From Phycisphaerales bacterium (GTDB lineage: Bacteria > Planctomycetota > Phycisphaerae > Phycisphaerales > UBA1924): a stretch of 64,000 nt of DNA. The position numbers and the translations under genes are program-made. The stretch covers positions 405,903-469,902 of the forward strand of contig JAIEUA010000011.1 of assembly GCA_019744815.1 (NCBI GenBank), written 5' to 3'. Under the pieces are notes generated by a model. That model saw only the letters and a list, made by a program, of their open reading frames with translations. It was not told the DNA's origin and ran no database searches. How positions within the stretch are numbered: position 1 is the stretch's first letter; the number at the start of each line of letters is the position of its first letter. Positions 8,596 through 16,614 of this stretch are shown here, in pieces.

Positions 8596-9678
8596 ATGAA
8601 CCAGAACGATCCTTCCCTCGAACCACTGCCACCCACCACACCCCCAGCGGGAACGACACTCGTCTCCGCACCCAAGGGCACACTGACCGCCGGCGATCTC
8701 GCCGAGCTGATGTCCGCGTTCAACGACGTCACCGGCAAGCTGCAGTTCACCCACGAGCAGCTCCGCTCCGAGGTCGCCCGCCTCAGCCGCGAGCTGCGTG
8801 AGGCCAACGAACAGCTCGAACGCGCCAGCCGCCTCGCCGCCCTCGGCGAGATGGCCGCCGGCATCGCCCACGAGATCCGCAATCCTCTCGGCTCGATCTC
8901 GCTCTTCGCCCGCATGCTCCGCGACGACCTGGGCGAGCGCCCCGAGCAGCACAAGCTCGCCGAGAAGATCCTCACCGCCACCCGCGGCCTCAACGCCGTC
9001 GTCGGTGACGTGCTCGCCTTCTCCCGCGAGTTCCGCATCGCCGCCGAGCCTCTCTCCACCGCGACCCTCCTCGACCGCGCCCTCGAAGCCTGCCAGCACG
9101 ACGGCGTCGAGGGCTGGGCCACCGTCACCATCGAGCGGCCCGAGACCGACAAGCTCCCCGCGGACCTGCAAGAACTCAAGGGCGACGAGACGCTGCTGCA
9201 CCAGGCCCTCACCAACGTCATCCGCAACGCCATCGAGGCCATGGTCGAGACCAACGCCTCGCCCCGCACGCTCCGCATCGAACTCAAACGCCGCCAGCTC
9301 GCCGCCCGCGACGGCAAGCGTGCCCGCTTTGCCTGCATCAGCGTCCGCGACAGCGGCCCCGGCCTCGCGCCCGACGTGCTCACCCGCATGTTCAACCCGT
9401 TCTTCACCACCCGCAAGGCCGGCACCGGCCTGGGACTCGCCATTGTCCACCGCATCATGGACGCGCACGCCGGACGGGTGATCGCCTCGAACAACGCCGA
9501 CGCGCCCGGCGCCACCATCGAGCTCCTGCTCCCCATGTCCCGCGCCGCCGAAACAACCCAACGCGCAGAAAGTTCTGGTCCGATACACGCGGTTTCGCCG
9601 ATGGAGGCAGTCGAGCAAACTTTGCCGCTCGTCACCGTCGCGGGCTCGCCGGATCGGAGGCTATCCGGAGCCGCGTGA
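8596..9678 (+). CDS. Soluble sensor histidine kinase (FlrB/FleS/AtoS type)
   Basis: The 360-residue kinase has no membrane segment. A disordered N-terminus (about 1-40) leads into a coiled coil (LQFTHEQLRSEVARLSRELREANEQLERASRLAALGE) typical of FleS/FlrB kinases. The H-box AHEIRNPLGSI carries His92 as phosphorylation site. The ATPase domain shows the N-box (NVIRNAIEAM), G1 (DSGPGL), F-box (FNPFFTT) and G2 (GTGLGLAI). The stop codon overlaps a GTG (GTGA) at the start of the next frame, so kinase and response regulator are translationally linked. The regulator is a sigma-54 activator and flagellar genes follow, so the pair probably times expression of basal-body and hook genes. The stimulus is probably cytoplasmic assembly state. 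The ATG at 8596 was chosen over an upstream in-frame extension that overlaps the FlgN gene. Confidence 0.9.
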   Translation: MNQNDPSLEPLPPTTPPAGTTLVSAPKGTLTAGDLAELMSAFNDVTGKLQFTHEQLRSEVARLSRELREANEQLERASRLAALGEMAAGIAHEIRNPLGSISLFARMLRDDLGERPEQHKLAEKILTATRGLNAVVGDVLAFSREFRIAAEPLSTATLLDRALEACQHDGVEGWATVTIERPETDKLPADLQELKGDETLLHQALTNVIRNAIEAMVETNASPRTLRIELKRRQLAARDGKRARFACISVRDSGPGLAPDVLTRMFNPFFTTRKAGTGLGLAIVHRIMDAHAGRVIASNNADAPGATIELLLPMSRAAETTQRAESSGPIHAVSPMEAVEQTLPLVTVAGSPDRRLSGAA

Positions 9679-9716
9679 ACAGAACGGTGCCGCGGCTGCA
9701 TGACGGAGTCGTGCGT

Positions 9717-11306
9717 ATGCGCAGCGTGCTTGTTGTTGACGACAAAGAACTCATGCGGGACAGCGTCGGGGCCACGCTCGAACGAGCCGGCTTCCAGATC
9801 GCCACCGCACCCGACGCTCCCAACGCGCTCACCCAGATCGCCGCCAAACGGCCCGACGTTGTCGTCACCGATCTCAAGATGCCCGGCATGACCGGCCTGG
9901 AGCTCCTCGAGAAGATCCGCCAGATCGACGATGACCTGCCGGTCGTGCTCATGACCGCCTTCGGCACCATCGAGACCGCCGTCTCCGCCATCAAGCAGGG
10001 CGCCTTCGACTACCTCACCAAACCCTTCGAGGGCGACGAACTGGTCATCACCATCAAGCGGGCCGCCGAGCACGGCCGCGTCCTTCGCGAGAACAAACTC
10101 CTCCGCGCCGCCGCGGGAATCCCCGACGGCGTCGCCTCCATCGAGCAGGCCGACCGCAACGGCACCCCCGGCCTCTCCGGCGTCTCCCGCCTCGTCGGCG
10201 ATAGCGAGCCGATGCGCAAGCTCCGTGACTCGCTCCGCGCCATCGCCTCCTCCCACGGCACCGTCCTCATCTCCGGCCCCTCGGGCGCCGGCAAGGAAGT
10301 CGTCGCCCGCGCCATCCACGAGACCTCGCCCCGCAAGAACGGACCTTTCCTCGCCGTCAACTGCGCCGCCCTCTCCGAGAGCCTTCTTGAATCCGAGCTC
10401 TTTGGCCACGAGAAAGGCGCCTTCACCGGCGCCGACAAGCTCCGCAAGGGCCGCTTCGAGCTCGCCGACGGCGGCACGCTGCTCCTCGACGAAGTCTCGG
10501 AGGTCTCGCCCCGCATCCAGGCCAAGCTCCTCCGCGTCCTGCAGGAACGCAACTTCGAGCGCGTCGGCAGCAGCCTCTCCATCGGCGTCGATGTCCGTGT
10601 GATCGCCACCAGCAACCGCGACATGCACAAGTCCGTCGCCTCCGGCGAGTTCCGTCAGGACCTGTTCTTCCGGCTCAACGTGCTGCCCGTCCAGGTCCCC
10701 GCTCTCAACGAGCGCCCCACCGACATCGGTGCCCTCGCCAACCACTTCCTGACCATCGTCTGCAAGCGCGAAGGCCGCACCCCGATGCGGCTCTCTCCCG
10801 AGGCCGTCCGCGTGCTGCAGGGCTACTCCTGGCCCGGCAACGTCCGCGAGCTGCAGAACATCTGCGAGCGTGCTGTCGTGCTGCTGGGCCGCAGCGACTC
10901 CGCCGAGCCCGTCACCATCGGCGCCGACCCGCTCCAGAGCTGGATCTGCCCCGCGCCCATGCGGGCCACGCCGCTGCACGCTACCTCGCTGGCTTCATCG
11001 GCAAGCAACGGAGCCCCGGCCGCGAACGGGCAGTTCAACGGCCAGTTCAACGGGCAGTTCAGCGGCCAGCACGCTCCCATGACCACTCCCGCCGCTCAGG
11101 TCGAGGGCAAGCCCACCGCCCAGAACAGCCTCTCCAGCGTCATCCGAACGCTCGAGGACCTCGAACGCGAGGCCATCGTCGACGCCCTCCACAAGTTCAA
11201 CGGCCACCGTCAACGCACCGCCAGCGCCCTGGGCATCGGCGTCCGCACCCTCGGCCTCAAGCTCAAGAAGTGGAAAGAAATGCGCCTCGTCGAAGCCACG
11301 CTATAA
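9717..11306 (+). CDS. Sigma-54-dependent flagellar response regulator (FlrC/FleR type)
   Basis: The 529-residue NtrC-family activator has a receiver domain (about 1-120) with phospho-acceptor Asp52 in VVVTDLKMPG and Lys102-like KPF. Its AAA+ domain has Walker A GPSGAGKE at about 187, the sigma-54 contact loop GAFTGA at 234-239 and a Walker B motif (GGTLLLDEV). The C-terminal Fis-type helix-turn-helix (about 485-525) includes HRQRTASALGIGVRTLGLKL. Between the AAA+ and DNA-binding domains is a linker with a perfect-length 12-base repeat giving NGQF-NGQF-NGQF-SGQH (11025-11072). I chose the ATG at 9717 because GGAG precedes it at an 8-base spacing. The GTG at 9675 overlapping the kinase stop would add 14 residues. 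It very likely drives the sigma-54 promoter at 11324, immediately downstream, that fires into flgB. Confidence 0.93.
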   Translation: MRSVLVVDDKELMRDSVGATLERAGFQIATAPDAPNALTQIAAKRPDVVVTDLKMPGMTGLELLEKIRQIDDDLPVVLMTAFGTIETAVSAIKQGAFDYLTKPFEGDELVITIKRAAEHGRVLRENKLLRAAAGIPDGVASIEQADRNGTPGLSGVSRLVGDSEPMRKLRDSLRAIASSHGTVLISGPSGAGKEVVARAIHETSPRKNGPFLAVNCAALSESLLESELFGHEKGAFTGADKLRKGRFELADGGTLLLDEVSEVSPRIQAKLLRVLQERNFERVGSSLSIGVDVRVIATSNRDMHKSVASGEFRQDLFFRLNVLPVQVPALNERPTDIGALANHFLTIVCKREGRTPMRLSPEAVRVLQGYSWPGNVRELQNICERAVVLLGRSDSAEPVTIGADPLQSWICPAPMRATPLHATSLASSASNGAPAANGQFNGQFNGQFSGQHAPMTTPAAQVEGKPTAQNSLSSVIRTLEDLEREAIVDALHKFNGHRQRTASALGIGVRTLGLKLKKWKEMRLVEATL

Positions 11307-11323
11307 GAAGAGGGATTGGGCGT

Positions 11324-11339
11324 TGGCCCTCCACTTGCG
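11324..11339 (+). promoter_or_regulatory. Sigma-54 promoter for the flgB operon
   Basis: TGGCCC-N5-TTGCG at 11324-11339 matches the sigma-54 consensus TGGCAC-N5-TTGCA, with the invariant GG and GC in exact register. It lies 17 bases after the activator gene and 85 bases before flgB. Transcription should start near 11350, just before an A+T-rich heptamer array. Confidence 0.75.
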
Positions 11340-11353
11340 GTCTCGCCTTTGGG

Positions 11354-11400
11354 ATTTGAGATTTGATATTTGAGATTTGAGTTTTGAGTTTTGAGTTTTC
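11354..11400. repeat. Heptamer tandem repeat in the flgB leader
   Basis: Six 7-base units run without gaps: ATTTGAG, ATTTGAT, ATTTGAG, ATTTGAG, TTTTGAG, TTTTGAG, then TTTTC. The stretch is strongly A+T-rich within a G+C-rich genome. It occupies nearly the whole predicted 5' leader between the sigma-54 promoter and flgB. No Shine-Dalgarno sequence follows it. Confidence 0.85.
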
Positions 11401-11410
11401 TCCTCTCCCC

Positions 11411-11848
11411 ATGTTCGGCGACCTGACCAACTCCGGTGCCATCCCCACCCTCGCCGCCGCGATGCGGTTCGCCGGTCAGCGGCAGAAGCTCATCGCGCAC
11501 AACATCGCCAACATCACCACCCCGAACTTCATCCAGAAGGACGTCTCGGTCGCTGACTTCCGTGCTTCTCTCGCCAAAGCCGTCGATGAACGCCGCGCCG
11601 CCACCGGGGGCGGCACCGGTGCCCTGCCGCTGGAGAGCACCGACGAAGTGCAGGTCGACTCCACGGGCGCCATGTCGCTCAATGCGGAGACCCCGACCGG
11701 CGGCATTCTCTTCCACGACAAGAACAACCGGGACCTCGAACGCCTCATGCAAGACTCCGTCGAGAACGCCGCGTTTTATCGCATGAACGTCGACCTGCTC
11801 CGCTCCCGCTTCGAGATGCTCAAGGTCGCGGTCACCCAACGCCCGTAA
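11411..11848 (+). CDS. flgB: Flagellar basal-body rod protein FlgB
   Basis: FlgB forms the proximal part of the flagellar rod that spans the periplasm and is exported by the type III flagellar apparatus. The 145-residue protein has the family N-terminus (AAAMRFAGQRQKLIAHNIANITTPNF) and a C-terminal helix (RLMQDSVENAAFYRMNVDLLRSRFEMLKVAV) that pack as the D0 coiled coil. The ATG at 11411 gives the normal FlgB length; an upstream in-frame alternative would translate the heptamer repeat. No ribosome-binding sequence is visible, since CTCCTCTCCCC precedes the ATG. It is the first gene of the basal-body operon and is followed by flgC after 64 bases. Confidence 0.93.
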   Translation: MFGDLTNSGAIPTLAAAMRFAGQRQKLIAHNIANITTPNFIQKDVSVADFRASLAKAVDERRAATGGGTGALPLESTDEVQVDSTGAMSLNAETPTGGILFHDKNNRDLERLMQDSVENAAFYRMNVDLLRSRFEMLKVAVTQRP

Positions 11849-11851
11849 TGC

Positions 11852-11876
11852 TTTGATGCCCTGATGCGTTGACGCC
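11852..11876. repeat. Short TGATGCC-type repeat between flgB and flgC
   Basis: TTTGATGCCCTGATGCGTTGACGCC contains three imperfect copies of the TGATGCC/TGACGCC unit, related to the run after the glycosidase gene (5380-5416). No function is evident. Confidence 0.4.
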
Positions 11877-11912
11877 TTCCCCGTTGGCAAGCCCCTTGCG
11901 GAACCCCTAGCC

Positions 11913-12341
11913 ATGTACGGCGCTCTCGACATCTCCACCAGCGGCATGGTCGCCCAGCGGGCCCGCATGGCCGCCATCTCGGCCAATATCGCGAACCGGA
12001 ACACCCTTTTCGACAGCGAAGGCAATCTCAACCCCTACCGCGCCCGCCGCGTCAACTTCGCCCCCGGCGATCCGACCGCCAAGACCGAGGCCGGTAAGCA
12101 GCTGGGCGTGCACGTCGCGGCGATCGAGCTTGATCAAGGCGACTTCAACTATCGCTGGGACCCCGGGAATCCCAACGCAATCAAGTCCGGCAAGAACGCC
12201 GGATGCGTCCCCGAGCCCAACGTGAATCCGGTCTTTGAGCAGCTCAACGCCATGGAAGCGTCCCGCGCATACGAAGCCAACGTCGTGGCCGCCGAGACCA
12301 CCAAGCAGATGATGGCGCAGGCCCTGCGCTTGCTGGCGTAA
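11913..12341 (+). CDS. flgC: Flagellar basal-body rod protein FlgC
   Basis: This is the 142-residue proximal rod subunit. Family hallmarks include the N-terminal helix LDISTSGMVAQRARMAAISANIANRN, the NPYRARRVNF strand, the DPGNPNA segment and the highly conserved C-terminus PNVNPVFEQLNAMEASRAYEANVVAAETTKQMMAQALRLLA. The C-terminal helix pairs with the N-terminal one to form the D0 domain needed for rod stacking. Length and motif order are normal for FlgC. It sits between flgB and fliE as in Bacillus and most other flagellates. A hairpin with a short T-run follows the stop codon. Confidence 0.95.
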   Translation: MYGALDISTSGMVAQRARMAAISANIANRNTLFDSEGNLNPYRARRVNFAPGDPTAKTEAGKQLGVHVAAIELDQGDFNYRWDPGNPNAIKSGKNAGCVPEPNVNPVFEQLNAMEASRAYEANVVAAETTKQMMAQALRLLA

Positions 12342-12354
12342 ACACAGGCCCGCC

Positions 12355-12382
12355 AAGCCCGCCGCGGATCGGCAGGGCTTTT
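12355..12382 (+). terminator. Hairpin with T-run after flgC
   Basis: AAGCCC-GCCG (12355-12364) pairs with CGGC-A-GGGCTT (12370-12380) and is followed by TTTT. It sits in the flgC-fliE gap, so it could partly terminate transcription or reduce downstream expression. The fliE gene still continues the operon 106 bases later. Confidence 0.5.
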
Positions 12383-12487
12383 GCGGTGCATCCCAGGCGG
12401 CATGGAGGCCGCGGTCCGATTCGCGTCCGGGGATGAACGGAGGTATCCTCAGACGGGCAGCAGCAGGTATCAGGAAACGAGCATTCG

Positions 12488-12805
12488 ATGGCGGACCCTC
12501 TCGGTTTCATCTCCGGCTCTCAAGGCGTCAACCCGTTCGTCGGGAAGAAGCCCGGTTCCAGCGGCACCGCTGGCGACGCGGGCGGCGCTTCGTTCAAGGA
12601 CACGCTGATTGACAACATCAAGCGCGTCGACGAGCTGCAGCAGCAGGCCGACCGCGCGATGGAAGACATCGCCACCGGCAAGCGCGACGATCTCGAGGGC
12701 GTCATCCTCGCGACCCAGCAAGCCGACTCGGCGTTCCGCATGCTCCAGTCGGTGCGCAACCGCGTGATGGAAGCCTACGACGAATTGAAGCAGGTCCGCG
12801 TCTGA
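12488..12805 (+). CDS. fliE: Flagellar hook-basal body complex protein FliE
   Basis: FliE links the MS-ring to the proximal rod and is the first substrate of the flagellar export gate. The 105-residue protein has the family core ASFKDTLIDNIKRVDELQQQADRAMEDIATGKRDDLEGVILATQQADSAFRMLQSVRNRVMEAYDEL, with a disordered Gly-rich head (about 1-34). An AGGAAA ribosome site lies about 11 bases before the ATG. The order flgC-fliE-fliF is the canonical one. Confidence 0.95.
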   Translation: MADPLGFISGSQGVNPFVGKKPGSSGTAGDAGGASFKDTLIDNIKRVDELQQQADRAMEDIATGKRDDLEGVILATQQADSAFRMLQSVRNRVMEAYDELKQVRV

Positions 12806-12994
12806 TACAAGCAGTCGTGGGTCTTGCCTCCCACGCACAACTCGACGCGCAACTTTGACAACCGATCGCTCCATGCCGCGCAACACGCGACGGCGTTTTC
12901 TACCTGCGCTTTTCAAGCGCAGCGCGCGCCACGACCGAATCACTCATCGCGACGGGATCGTCGCCGCTCGGCAGGATGCCGGGCTCGAATCGGC

Positions 12995-13000
12995 AGGAGG
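12995..13000 (+). promoter_or_regulatory. Ribosome-binding site that fixes the fliF start
   Basis: A perfect AGGAGG lies 8 bases upstream of a GTG at 13009 (codon for Met-Asp-Ala-Leu-Arg). It lies inside the frame that would be translated if the upstream ATG at 12976 were used, so it argues for the GTG. Confidence 0.75.
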
Positions 13001-13008
13001 CCCCGCGC

Positions 13009-14760
13009 GTGGATGCGCTCCGCAACATTTTGGTGACGATCCAGGAGCAGCTCTCCAAGCTGACCGCCCTGCACAAGCTGCTCGTCGCTGCCGGCGTCGT
13101 CATTGTGCTCATGGTCTTCGCGGTGACCTACACGGTGACATCGCAGCGCGACTACGAGGAGTTTCTGCCCGGCGGCACCCCCGCCGATCACGCCAAGGCC
13201 GAGGCGTTCCTCTCCGCTCGCAACATCAAGTTCACCAAGGTCGGCAACCGGGTGATGGTCCCCGCCGGCCAGGCCAGCCAGCTCATCGCCGACTACACCC
13301 TCGCCGGCAACATGCCCGAGGACTCCAGCACGCTCTTCCGCAACATGCTGGAGAAGCAGACCTGGTACAGCACCCGCCAGCAGAACGAGCAGGTCTACAA
13401 CCTCGCCCTCCAGAACGAACTGGCCAACATCATCTCCCGCTTCAGCGGCGTCTCCAAAGCCTGGGTCGTCATCGATGCCCCCGAACGCGCGGGCCTCGGT
13501 GCCGGCAGCCGCAAGCCCACCGCCTCCGCCACCGTCTTTGCCTCCAACGGCCGGGGGCTCGATCAGGCCACCGTCGACGCCATCGCCGGCCTCCTCGCCA
13601 GCAGCCGGGCCGGACTCACGATCGAGAACGTCCGCGTCATCGACGGCAACATGCGCCGCCAACGCCGCGCCACCAGCCTCGACGATCAGGCTTCCTCCAC
13701 ATACCTCGAAGACGTCACCAAGTGGGAGAACACCACCCGCGAGAAGCTCGTCGGCTTCCTCTCCTACATCCCCGAGGTCATGGTCGCCGTCACCGCTCAG
13801 ATCGACAACACCCGCCTCAACCGCGTCCGCGAGGAGTATCTCCCCAAAGACAGCGGCACCATCTCCATGCTGAAGCGGGAGAAGACCAACACCCAATCCG
13901 AAACCGGCGGCACCGGCAACGGCGCCGAGTCGGGCATCCGCTCCAACACCGGAATGGACGTCGCCACTTCGCCCTCTTCGTCGCAGACCGGCAGCAACAA
14001 GAAAGACGAAGAAACCGAGTTCATGTCCTATCCCGGTCGGGTGCAGGATTCCATCGTCGACAATAAGGGCCGCCCCACCATGGTCGCGGTCTCGGTCAAC
14101 GTCCCCGAAGCCTTCGTCGCCGCCCAGCTCGCCCCGCCCGGCGAGAAGAAAGACGACAAGGCCACCGCGCCGACGCCCGAGCAGCTCAAGGCCAAGTTCG
14201 ACGCCGACATCAAGCCCCGCATCATCGACAGCGTGCTGCCGCACGTGAAGGCGATGGTCGCCGCGGCCAACCCCGGCGTCGGCGCCGAGGAGCTCAACAA
14301 GCTGCTGCTCACCCAGGTCAGCGTCTCGATGATCCCGCTCGATCTGGCGCTCGCCTCGACCGGAGGTGGCGGCCTGCTTACCGGCGGCAATGGTGGCGGC
14401 GGCGGAGGAGGCTCCGGCGCTTCGCTCCCGCTGGGCTTGAGCGTGGGCCTCATCGAGAACATCTTGCTCGGCGGCATGGCGTTGCTCGCCATGGGCATGA
14501 TGACCCTGATGGTCAAGAAGACCGCCCGGAAGGCCGAACTCCCCACCGCCGAGGAGATCGTCGGCCTGCCCCCGGCCCTCGAGACCAAGAGCGACCTCAT
14601 CGGCGAGGCCGACGAGAGCGACGCCCCCATGATGGGCATCGAGGTCGACGACGCCGAGGTCCGGACCGGCAAGATGCTCGAGCAGGTCAACGACTTCGTG
14701 AAGGGCTCGCCCGACGGCGCCGCCAAACTCCTCAATCGCTGGATCACCACCGAGAACTGA
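13009..14760 (+). CDS. fliF: Flagellar M-ring protein FliF
   Basis: FliF builds the MS-ring in the inner membrane, the base on which rod, export gate and C-ring assemble. The 583-residue protein has a first transmembrane helix (about 20-42, LLVAAGVVIVLMVFAVTYTVT). Periplasmic ring-building motifs follow, with family signatures such as QTWYSTRQQNEQVYNLALQNELA and SRFSGVSKAWVVIDAPER. A second transmembrane helix (about 477-503, VGLIENILLGGMALLAMGMMTLMV) precedes the cytoplasmic tail that binds FliG. The segment before the second helix contains a Gly-rich run (TGGNGGGGGGGSG). GTG 13009 is chosen because of its perfect AGGAGG site. The ATG at 12976 would add 11 residues. It sits upstream of fliG as expected. 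Confidence 0.95.
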   Translation: MDALRNILVTIQEQLSKLTALHKLLVAAGVVIVLMVFAVTYTVTSQRDYEEFLPGGTPADHAKAEAFLSARNIKFTKVGNRVMVPAGQASQLIADYTLAGNMPEDSSTLFRNMLEKQTWYSTRQQNEQVYNLALQNELANIISRFSGVSKAWVVIDAPERAGLGAGSRKPTASATVFASNGRGLDQATVDAIAGLLASSRAGLTIENVRVIDGNMRRQRRATSLDDQASSTYLEDVTKWENTTREKLVGFLSYIPEVMVAVTAQIDNTRLNRVREEYLPKDSGTISMLKREKTNTQSETGGTGNGAESGIRSNTGMDVATSPSSSQTGSNKKDEETEFMSYPGRVQDSIVDNKGRPTMVAVSVNVPEAFVAAQLAPPGEKKDDKATAPTPEQLKAKFDADIKPRIIDSVLPHVKAMVAAANPGVGAEELNKLLLTQVSVSMIPLDLALASTGGGGLLTGGNGGGGGGGSGASLPLGLSVGLIENILLGGMALLAMGMMTLMVKKTARKAELPTAEEIVGLPPALETKSDLIGEADESDAPMMGIEVDDAEVRTGKMLEQVNDFVKGSPDGAAKLLNRWITTEN

Positions 14761-14787
14761 TTCCTCCGCGTCTCGCGCGAGCACGCC

Positions 14788-15828
14788 ATGCCCCGCAAGC
14801 CCCACGAAAAACTCCCGGACAAGATCGACGAGGTCGAGGGCCTCACCAAGGCCGCGATCCTGCTCCTGGCCGTCGGCCCGGAGCAGGCGTCCGCGATCCT
14901 CAAGTCGATGGAGGCCGAGACCGTCGAAGAAGTCACACGCGAGCTCGCCGGCTTGGGCCGCGTGCCCAAGGCCCTGCAGAACGCGGTCGTCGAAGAGTTC
15001 TACAACATCTCGATCGCCAGCCAGTTCGCGGCCGAGGGCAACCTCGACTACGCCAAGAACGTCCTCAAGAGCTCGCTCGACCCCAAGATCGCCGAGCGCG
15101 TGCTCGCCCAGATCCAGACTCAGGTCCAGAAGACACCGTTCTCGTTCCTGCAGCGGGCCGAGAGCGAGAACCTGCTGACCTTCATCCAGGACGAGCACCC
15201 GCAGACCATCGCCCTGATCGTCTGCCACCTGCCCCACCACAAGGCCGCGGAGATCCTCGCCGGCCTGCCGCTGCAGAAGCAGATCGAGGTCATCAAGCGC
15301 ATCGCCAACATGGAGCAGACCAACCCCGAGGTCATCCGTGAAGTCGAAAAGGGCCTCGAGAGCCGCCTCGCCAACATGCTCGTGCAGAGCATGGAGAAAG
15401 CCGGTGGCGTGCCCACCGTCTCCGAGATCCTCAACCTCGCCGACCGCGCCACCGAGAAGTCCATTCTCGAAGGCCTCGAGGCCGAGGACCCCGACCTCGT
15501 CGAGCAGATTCGCCGCCTGATGTTCGTCTTCGAGGACATCAAGTCGGTGAACGACAAGGGCATCCAGGCGGTGCTCAAGGAAGTCGAGAACGACGAACTC
15601 GCCCTCGCGCTCAAGACCGCCAGCCCCGAGCTTCAGGAAAAGATCTACAAGAACATGTCCGAGCGAGCCGCCCAGCTCATCAAGGAGGACATCCAGTTCA
15701 TGGGCCCGGTCAAGGTCAGCGACGTCGAATCCGCTCAGCAGCGAGTCGTCGACATCGTCCGCCGCCTCGAAGAAGCCGGCGAGGTCGTCATCCAGGGCCG
15801 CGGCGGAGACTCCGAGTTGCTCGTCTAA
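14788..15828 (+). CDS. fliG: Flagellar motor switch protein FliG
   Basis: FliG is the rotor protein of the C-ring that contacts the stator and converts ion flow into torque. The 346-residue protein shows the three-domain layout. The N-terminal domain (LTKAAILLLAVGPEQASAILKSME) binds FliF. The middle domain carries the EHPQTIA motif at residues 136-142, which contacts FliM and FliN. The C-terminal domain has the charged helix region (RRLMFVFEDIKSVNDKGIQAVLKEVENDELALALK) that faces the stator. The length matches the family. It lies 27 bases after fliF and 36 before fliH. Confidence 0.96.
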   Translation: MPRKPHEKLPDKIDEVEGLTKAAILLLAVGPEQASAILKSMEAETVEEVTRELAGLGRVPKALQNAVVEEFYNISIASQFAAEGNLDYAKNVLKSSLDPKIAERVLAQIQTQVQKTPFSFLQRAESENLLTFIQDEHPQTIALIVCHLPHHKAAEILAGLPLQKQIEVIKRIANMEQTNPEVIREVEKGLESRLANMLVQSMEKAGGVPTVSEILNLADRATEKSILEGLEAEDPDLVEQIRRLMFVFEDIKSVNDKGIQAVLKEVENDELALALKTASPELQEKIYKNMSERAAQLIKEDIQFMGPVKVSDVESAQQRVVDIVRRLEEAGEVVIQGRGGDSELLV

Positions 15829-15864
15829 TCCCGCACACCTCCGCCTCTTCGCGAAGCAACTCCC

Positions 15865-16614
15865 ATGGCCCTCATCCGTCAGTCCGACATCTCCAAGCCC
15901 GTTGCCGAGGCGATCGTCTATCGCCTCGGCGATCTGGTCCGCGAGGGCCAGTCGCTCCGCGAGCGGACCAAGAGCGAAGCCGAAGCGATGCTCGCCGCCG
16001 CCCGGGCCGAGCGCGAGCGGCTCATCTCCAACGCACGCGAAGAAGGCCTCCGCTTGGGCCGAGAGCAGGGCTACCGCGAAGGCCACGAGAAGGGCTCTGC
16101 CGAGGGCCGCCAGCAAGCCATCGCCGCTGTTGGCGCGGAACTGAAGACCCTTCAGGAAACCTGGCTCAAAACCATCGATGCCTTCGAGGCCTCGCGGGAC
16201 GCGCTGCTGCTGGAGGCCCGGACCGAGGTCCTGCGTCTCGCTTGCGAGATCGCCGAGCTCGTCGTGAAGCGGACTGTCGAGCTCAAGCCCGACACCATCG
16301 TCGATCAGGTCGACGCCGCCCTCGCCATGGTCGTGCGTCCCACCCGCGTCCGTCTCGCCATCAACCCCGAGGACAAGCCGCTCATCGACGACGCGCTCCC
16401 CGGCTTGCTCGCCCGCTACGCGAACGCCACCCACGTCGACGTCTCTGAAGAGACTTCCATTCCCCGCGGCTCAGCCACGCTCCGCACGATGGGAGGCGCG
16501 ATCGACGCTCAAGTCTCCACCCAGCTCGCTCGCATCATCGACTCCGTGCTGCCCCGGCACGCCGCCAGCGCCGCGCCCTCGCCCGCCGAACCGCCCAGCG
16601 AGCCCACCGCATGA
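15865..16614 (+). CDS. fliH: Flagellar assembly protein FliH (ATPase regulator)
   Basis: FliH forms a homodimer that binds and restrains the export ATPase FliI and delivers it to the C-ring. The 249-residue protein has a coiled N-terminal half rich in Arg and Glu with the GxxxG-type segment REEGLRLGREQGYREGHEKGSAEGRQ (about 54-79). A globular C-terminal domain follows (LLLEARTEVLRLACEIAELVVKRTVELKPDTIVDQVDAAL ... HVDVSEETSIPRGSATLRT), as in the FliH/SctL family. The stop overlaps the next start as ATGA (16611-16614), which indicates translational coupling to fliI. Confidence 0.9.
   Translation: MALIRQSDISKPVAEAIVYRLGDLVREGQSLRERTKSEAEAMLAAARAERERLISNAREEGLRLGREQGYREGHEKGSAEGRQQAIAAVGAELKTLQETWLKTIDAFEASRDALLLEARTEVLRLACEIAELVVKRTVELKPDTIVDQVDAALAMVVRPTRVRLAINPEDKPLIDDALPGLLARYANATHVDVSEETSIPRGSATLRTMGGAIDAQVSTQLARIIDSVLPRHAASAAPSPAEPPSEPTA

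Noticed and set aside
8211..10979. 922-codon minus-strand open frame across the kinase and activator
   Set aside because: Shadow of the kinase/activator genes; no motifs.
12976..13008. Upstream ATG for fliF
   Set aside because: It would translate the perfect AGGAGG that precedes GTG 13009; the GTG fits better.
12940..16434. 1164-codon minus-strand open frame across fliF-fliH
   Set aside because: Antisense shadow caused by G/C-rich third positions; sequence is Gly/Leu/Asp/Val-rich without domain motifs, and the plus-strand genes are clear.
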